A DNA stretch of 8,454 nt from Prevotellaceae bacterium (lineage in GTDB: Bacteria > Bacteroidota > Bacteroidia > Bacteroidales > Bacteroidaceae), in assembly GCA_030536165.1 (NCBI GenBank), contig JAUNQM010000094.1:1-8454 (forward strand), read 5' to 3'. Positions 5,133 to 8,454 of this stretch are shown piece after piece (the first letter of the stretch is position 1; each line of letters begins with the position of its first letter). A model generated the notes under the pieces. That model did not search any database. It was not told the DNA's origin and saw nothing but the letters and a program-made list of their open reading frames with translations. The translations under genes were made by a program, and so were the position numbers.

Positions 5133-7747
5133 AGGGTGATGCTGCTTACAATCTTATCAACTGCTGCGCTTAGGCCATCCTTATTCTTACCTCCGGCTGA
5201 TGCGAAATGAGGCTGGCCTCCACCGCCACCATTGATGAGCTTTGCTGCTTCACGGACTATCTGTCCTGCATTGAGTCCGTTTGCCTTTACAAGGTCTTGG
5301 GATATCATTACGGTGAGCATTGGCTTGTCGGCTTCGTATGTGCCGAGGGCAACAAAGAGGTTATCAGGCTGTGCCTGTACGAGTTTGAAAGCAAGGTCCT
5401 TTGCCGACTGTGCTGGCATAGGGATTACAGCTTTTACAATCTTCACTCCATTGGCGTCAATAGCTTTTTCAAGCAGACGAGTCTTCATTTCTTCAACCTT
5501 CTGTGCCTGGAAAGCTTCGATTTCTTTCTTCATTCCAGCATTTTCGTTGAGGAACTTTTCTATTGTTGCTTTAAGATCTTTTGCATTGTTGAAGAGACTG
5601 CGAACTTCCTTGAGTGTGTCTTCCATGTCATAGACTGCGTTCTCAAATGCTTCGCCAGTAATTGCCTCGATACGACGAATACCTGCTGCAACACTTCCTT
5701 CGGAAAGAATCTTGAACATGCCGATACGTCCTGTTGAACTTGTGTGGACACCACCGCAGAGCTCAATGCTGTTGCCAAACTGGACAACGCGCACCTTGTC
5801 GCCATACTTCTCGCCGAAGAGAGCGATTGCACCCATCTTCTTTGCTTCGTCGATTGGGCAATCACGCTGCTCCTGCAATGGAAGGTCTTCGCGGATACGC
5901 TCATTTACGAGGCGCTCAACTTGTCGGAGTTGTTCGTCGGTGACTTTCTCGAAATGAGAGAAGTCGAAACGAAGCATGTCTGGTGATACGTATGAGCCCT
6001 TCTGCTCTACGTGGTCGCCAAGAACTTCCTTCAGTGCCTGGTCGAGAAGGTGAGTTGCAGAGTGGTTGGCAGCACATGCGTCGCGTTTGTCTGTATCAAC
6101 GCATGCCATAAACTCAGCCTCTGGGTTCTGCGGCATCTTCTTAGTGAGATGAACGCTTACGCCGTTCTCGCGCTTTGTGTCAAATATTTCAATAGTCTCG
6201 TCTTCAGAAACAAGCACGCCTTGGTCGCCGACCTGTCCACCCATTTCTCCGTAGAAAGGAGTCTGGTCGAGCATTATCTGATAGAAGGTGTTCTTCTTTT
6301 GAGTCACCTGACGATACTTTGTTATGTGGCAGCTATATTCTGTGTAGTCATAGCCAACGAACTGAGTCTCGGCATCCTTTAATGTAATCCAGTCGCCAGT
6401 CTCAACAGCAGCGGCATTACGTGCGCGTGCTTTCTGCTTCTCCATTTCCACGTCGAACTGCTTTTCGTCAACAGTCATTCCGTTTTCACGGCAGATAAGT
6501 TCCGTCAGGTCGAGAGGGAAACCGAATGTGTCGAACAGAGTGAAAGCCTTATCGCCAGCAATTACATTCTCGTTTTTAGCCTTTGCTTCGTCCATGAGGT
6601 CATTGAGCAACTTGATACCGTTAGCCAATGTGCGGAGGAAAGATTCCTCTTCTTCCATAATTACCTTCCCGATAAGTTCGCGTTGAGCTGGAAGTTCAGG
6701 ATAAGCTTCGCCCATTTCGTTGATGAGGACAGGAAGAAGTCTGTAGAGGAAAGCATCTTTTTGTCCGAGGAATGTGTAAGCATAGCGAACGGCACGGCGA
6801 AGGATTCGACGGATGACGTATCCTGCCTTTGCATTGCTTGGAAGCTGACCGTCGGCAATAGAGAACGCTACAGCACGAAGGTGGTCGGCAACAACACGCA
6901 TTGCGATGTCGGTCTTTTCCTCTTTGCCATATTCAAGTCCGCTGAGGCGACTTATTTCCTTAATAATAGGCTGGAAGACGTCGGTGTCATAGTTTGAATG
7001 TTTTCCCTGCAATGCTCTGACGAGGCGTTCAAAGCCCATACCTGTATCGATAACCTTTGCAGGCAGTGGCTCAAGGCTACCGTCAGCCTTGCGGTTATAT
7101 TGCATAAACACGAGGTTCCATATTTCTATTACCTGTGGGTCGTCTTGGTTTACGAGTTTTGCTCCAGGCACCTTTGCCTTTTCTTCTTCTGTGCGTGAGT
7201 CAAGGTGAATCTCTGAACAAGGACCGCAAGGACCTGTGTCGCCCATTTCCCAGAAGTTGTCGTGCTTGTTACCATTAAGGATATGGTCTTTTGGCAGGTG
7301 CTTCTCCCAGAAACTTGCAGCCTCATTATCCCGCTCAAGACCTTCCTCCTTGCTGCCTTCAAATACGGTAGCGTAAAGGTCTTTAGGGTCGAGTTTCAAC
7401 ACGTCAACTAAATATTCCCATGCCCAGTCGATGGCATTCTCCTTGAAATAGTCGCCGAAGCTCCAGTTGCCGAGCATCTCAAACATGGTGTGATGGTAAG
7501 TATCGTGTCCTACCTCTTCAAGGTCGTTGTGCTTGCCACTTACACGGAGGCACTTCTGTGAGTCGGCCTGACGGCGACACTGAGGCACTCTGTTGCCAAG
7601 GATTATGTCCTTGAACTGATTCATACCGGCATTGGTAAACATCAATGTCGGGTCATCCTTTATTACCATTGGAGCAGAAGGCACGATAAGGTGCTCTTTG
7701 CTTTCAAAAAACTTCTTAAACGATTCGCGAATCTCTTTTGCAGTCAT
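5129..7747 (-). CDS. alaS: Alanyl-tRNA synthetase
   Basis: This essential class II synthetase charges tRNA-Ala with alanine and hydrolyses mischarged Ser- and Gly-tRNA-Ala. Its 872 aa are close to the E. coli length (876), and it is complete. The catalytic domain holds PTLMFTNAGMNQFKD (33-47, motif 1), DTYHHTMFEMLGNWSFGDYF (82-101, motif 2 region) and DTGMGFERL (234-242, motif 3 region), with the tRNA-recognition region following. The editing domain has its zinc-binding residues: His562 and His566 in NHSATH, then Cys664 and His668 in CGGVHTSSTG. The C-terminal domain ends with the glycine-rich INGGGGGQPHFASAGGK (838-854). The start MTAKEIRESFKKFFES is the usual family N-terminus. It lies 74 bp downstream of the MerR gene on the same strand and is probably co-transcribed with it. 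No T-box or other alanine-sensing leader is evident. Confidence 0.98.
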   Translation of the reverse strand: MTAKEIRESFKKFFESKEHLIVPSAPMVIKDDPTLMFTNAGMNQFKDIILGNRVPQCRRQADSQKCLRVSGKHNDLEEVGHDTYHHTMFEMLGNWSFGDYFKENAIDWAWEYLVDVLKLDPKDLYATVFEGSKEEGLERDNEAASFWEKHLPKDHILNGNKHDNFWEMGDTGPCGPCSEIHLDSRTEEEKAKVPGAKLVNQDDPQVIEIWNLVFMQYNRKADGSLEPLPAKVIDTGMGFERLVRALQGKHSNYDTDVFQPIIKEISRLSGLEYGKEEKTDIAMRVVADHLRAVAFSIADGQLPSNAKAGYVIRRILRRAVRYAYTFLGQKDAFLYRLLPVLINEMGEAYPELPAQRELIGKVIMEEEESFLRTLANGIKLLNDLMDEAKAKNENVIAGDKAFTLFDTFGFPLDLTELICRENGMTVDEKQFDVEMEKQKARARNAAAVETGDWITLKDAETQFVGYDYTEYSCHITKYRQVTQKKNTFYQIMLDQTPFYGEMGGQVGDQGVLVSEDETIEIFDTKRENGVSVHLTKKMPQNPEAEFMACVDTDKRDACAANHSATHLLDQALKEVLGDHVEQKGSYVSPDMLRFDFSHFEKVTDEQLRQVERLVNERIREDLPLQEQRDCPIDEAKKMGAIALFGEKYGDKVRVVQFGNSIELCGGVHTSSTGRIGMFKILSEGSVAAGIRRIEAITGEAFENAVYDMEDTLKEVRSLFNNAKDLKATIEKFLNENAGMKKEIEAFQAQKVEEMKTRLLEKAIDANGVKIVKAVIPMPAQSAKDLAFKLVQAQPDNLFVALGTYEADKPMLTVMISQDLVKANGLNAGQIVREAAKLINGGGGGQPHFASAGGKNKDGLSAAVDKIVSSITL

Positions 7748-7770
7748 TGTTATTATGTTATTTTGGTTTA

Positions 7771-7798
7771 CGATATTTCGAATTTTCGATATTTCGAA
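7771..7798. repeat. CGATATTTCGAA duplicated 16 bp apart between merR and alaS
   Basis: CGATATTTCGAA appears at 7771-7782 and again at 7787-7798. Each copy holds TTCGAA-like palindromic sequence, so the pair can also fold on itself. It lies in the 74-bp gap before alaS, about 24 bp upstream of the start codon. No -7 box is clear on the coding strand, which favours read-through from merR. The 16-bp period equals that of the repeat in the alaS-fum gap. Confidence 0.55.
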
Positions 7799-7821
7799 AG
7801 GCGACGCACATGTCTTAACTC

Positions 7822-8190
7822 CTACATTTTCTTGGCATGAACCTTTGATATATTGTCGAATTGAGTCTTCAGCAACGTTAGTTCGTCCCTGACATTAGTG
7901 AGGCGATTGATTATTTCAGAGGTCTTATCGACTCCAGCGCGGTTATTCTTCAGCATTTCTGCAGCAGCGTCGAGCTTGAAGCCTCGCACCTTGACAAGGT
8001 TATAGACTACGCGGATTTCTTCAATATTCTTTTCGCTGTATTGGCGTACGTTGTTGCCAATTGTCTTCGGGCGTATTGAAGGGAAGACAGTTTCCCAGTA
8101 TCGAAGCAAACTTTCGTTCACCCCGAACATCAGTGCAACCTCTTTTGTAGTGTAATAAACCTTTAGGTTTTTATCTGTCTTTAGCGCCAT
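7822..8190 (-). CDS. MerR-family transcriptional regulator
   Basis: This is a small DNA-binding protein of 122 aa. The N-terminal winged helix-turn-helix is clear: YYTTKEVALMFGVNESLLRY (12-31) then WE, with the wing at about 45-60 (NNVRQYSEKNIEEI) and the family's KVRGFKLDAAAEML helix (67-80). The C-terminus (about 88-118) is a charged, heptad-like helix that probably dimerises. There is no cysteine-rich metal-binding or large ligand-binding domain, so no effector can be named. I place the start at the ATG at 8190 (MALKTDKNLK). A longer in-frame reading to 8319 would run through promoter and repeat DNA and adds unconserved sequence. Three tandem promoters lie directly upstream, the nearest giving a leader of about 20 nt. 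It heads the likely operon with alaS and fum; self-regulation at the repeat array is possible but unproven. Confidence 0.88.
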   Translation of the reverse strand: MALKTDKNLKVYYTTKEVALMFGVNESLLRYWETVFPSIRPKTIGNNVRQYSEKNIEEIRVVYNLVKVRGFKLDAAAEMLKNNRAGVDKTSEIINRLTNVRDELTLLKTQFDNISKVHAKKM

Positions 8191-8216
8191 TGTCAGTGCT
8201 ATTTCATAATCCAGTG

Positions 8217-8247
8217 CAAAGTTACGAATAAGTGAGCGAAAAACAAA
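8217..8247 (-). promoter_or_regulatory. Promoter P1 of merR-alaS-fum (repeat unit 1)
   Basis: Read on the - strand, TTTG (8247-8244), a 19-bp spacer and TAACTTTG (8224-8217) match the Bacteroidetes consensus TTTG-N19-21-TAnnTTTG perfectly. GCA follows the -7 box, as is common. Transcription would start near 8210, about 20 nt before the merR start codon. This is the best promoter in the window. Confidence 0.8.
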
Positions 8248-8289
8248 ATTTATTTTGAATTTTCCGAACGGTAGTAACTTCGACGCAGT

Positions 8290-8320
8290 CAAAGTTACGA
8301 ATAAGTGAGCGAAAAACAAA
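8290..8320 (-). promoter_or_regulatory. Promoter P2 of merR-alaS-fum (repeat unit 2)
   Basis: This copy of P1 lies exactly 73 bp upstream. On the - strand, TTTG (8320-8317), a 19-bp spacer and TAACTTTG (8297-8290) give another perfect match. The predicted start is near 8283, inside the loop of the junction hairpin 8274-8298. The resulting transcript would carry an extra 73 nt of leader. Confidence 0.65.
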
Positions 8321-8362
8321 ATTTATTTTGAATTTTCCGAGCGAGAGTATCTTCGACAAAGT

Positions 8363-8394
8363 CAAAGATACGATTAAGTGAGCGATTTTCCAAA
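8363..8394 (-). promoter_or_regulatory. Promoter P3 of merR-alaS-fum (diverged unit 3)
   Basis: On the - strand, TTTG (8394-8391), a 20-bp spacer and TATCTTTG (8370-8363) still match the consensus, although the rest of the repeat has decayed beyond 8385. The TTTG comes from non-repeat sequence here. The -7 box differs from P1 and P2 only in a position where the consensus allows any base. Transcription would start near 8356 and include one complete junction hairpin (8298-8274) in the leader. Confidence 0.55.
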
Positions 8395-8429
8395 TTATTC
8401 AACATTTATTTCTGTTTTTACAGCAAATT

Positions 8430-8453
8430 TTGCGTGGGGTATTGCGTGGGGTC
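8430..8453. repeat. 12-bp tandem duplication at the right edge
   Basis: TTGCGTGGGGTA (8430-8441) is repeated at 8442-8453 with one difference, and the window ends one base later. It may be the start of a longer array or the end of a neighbouring gene; neither can be decided from 24 bases. Between P3 (8394) and this point I see only A/T-rich sequence. Confidence 0.5.
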
Positions 8454-8454
8454 G

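Larger units (their letters stand above)
8217..8385. repeat. 73-bp tandem repeat (two full units and a partial third)
   Basis: Unit 1 (8217-8289) and unit 2 (8290-8362) agree at 67 of 73 positions. Their first 51 bases are identical. Unit 3 (8363-8385) keeps 23 bases with two differences, then only a TTTTCC remnant. Unit junctions form hairpins: GTAACTT (8274-8280) with AAGTTAC (8292-8298), and GTATCTT (8347-8353) with AAGATAC (8365-8371), each extended inward by GAC/GTC. The repeat resembles interspersed elements near Bacteroidales genes, from memory only. There are no unique spacers, so it is not a CRISPR. Confidence 0.9.

Noticed and set aside
5207..6382. Several + strand open frames of 80-176 aa within alaS
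   Set aside because: They are frame shadows of the alaS coding sequence, Cys/Leu-rich, and without initiation signals or family motifs.
8254..8282. Divergent + strand promoter in the repeat (TTTG 8254-8257, TAACTTCG 8275-8282)
   Set aside because: The spacer is only 17 bp and the -7 box has a mismatch. The resemblance follows from the junction hairpin being a near-palindrome of the real -7 box.
8191..8319. N-terminal extension of the MerR protein by 43 residues
   Set aside because: The extension overlaps promoter P1 and the tandem repeat, shows no family sequence, and the conserved HTH begins soon after the internal ATG at 8190.
8217..8385. CRISPR array
   Set aside because: Units follow each other without unique spacers, the period is 73 bp, and no cas gene is present.

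Overview
The window looks like chromosomal DNA from the phylum Bacteroidetes, most likely a Bacteroidales/Prevotella-type gut or rumen anaerobe. Three things point there: the protein sequences (alanyl-tRNA synthetase, class I fumarase and a secreted GH3 glycosidase of Bacteroidetes type), the absence of Shine-Dalgarno sequences, and repeated matches to the Bacteroidetes housekeeping promoter (TTTG, 19-21 bp, TAnnTTTG). This placement rests on recognition, not on a search.

Left part, + strand (1-3363). The window opens on what may be the last bases of a tRNA, followed by a clear intrinsic terminator (18-50). A repeat-rich spacer and a good -7 box (149-156) lead into a roughly 180-nt stretch (171-352). 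Its two ends are complementary over 13 bp and it finishes in TTTTT. I read this as a free-standing structured small RNA, with 6S RNA the leading but unproven candidate. Next comes ribE (riboflavin synthase, 387-1016). The last eleven residues of RibE are encoded by a G/C-rich intergenic repeat that recurs just after the stop. A well-formed promoter (1097-1127) then drives a secreted GH3 beta-glycosidase (1150-3363), probably a beta-xylosidase-type enzyme.

Right part, - strand (3470-8190). A MerR-type regulator, alaS and a class I fumarase lie head to tail with gaps of 74 and 45 bp, so they are probably one operon read towards the left. The operon converges on the GH3 gene, and a perfect 16-bp hairpin (3418-3454) sits between them.

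The most interesting structure is upstream of the MerR gene (8217-8394). It is a 73-bp tandem repeat, two full units and part of a third. Each unit supplies a complete consensus Bacteroidetes promoter reading towards merR-alaS-fum. The unit junctions form hairpins that show a compensatory base change. This looks like a natural triple tandem promoter built from a repeat, and 73 bp is close to seven helical turns.

The protein-coding genes are ordinary metabolic and housekeeping genes. There is no sign of phage, insertion sequence, CRISPR or defence genes. The novelty is in the non-coding parts.
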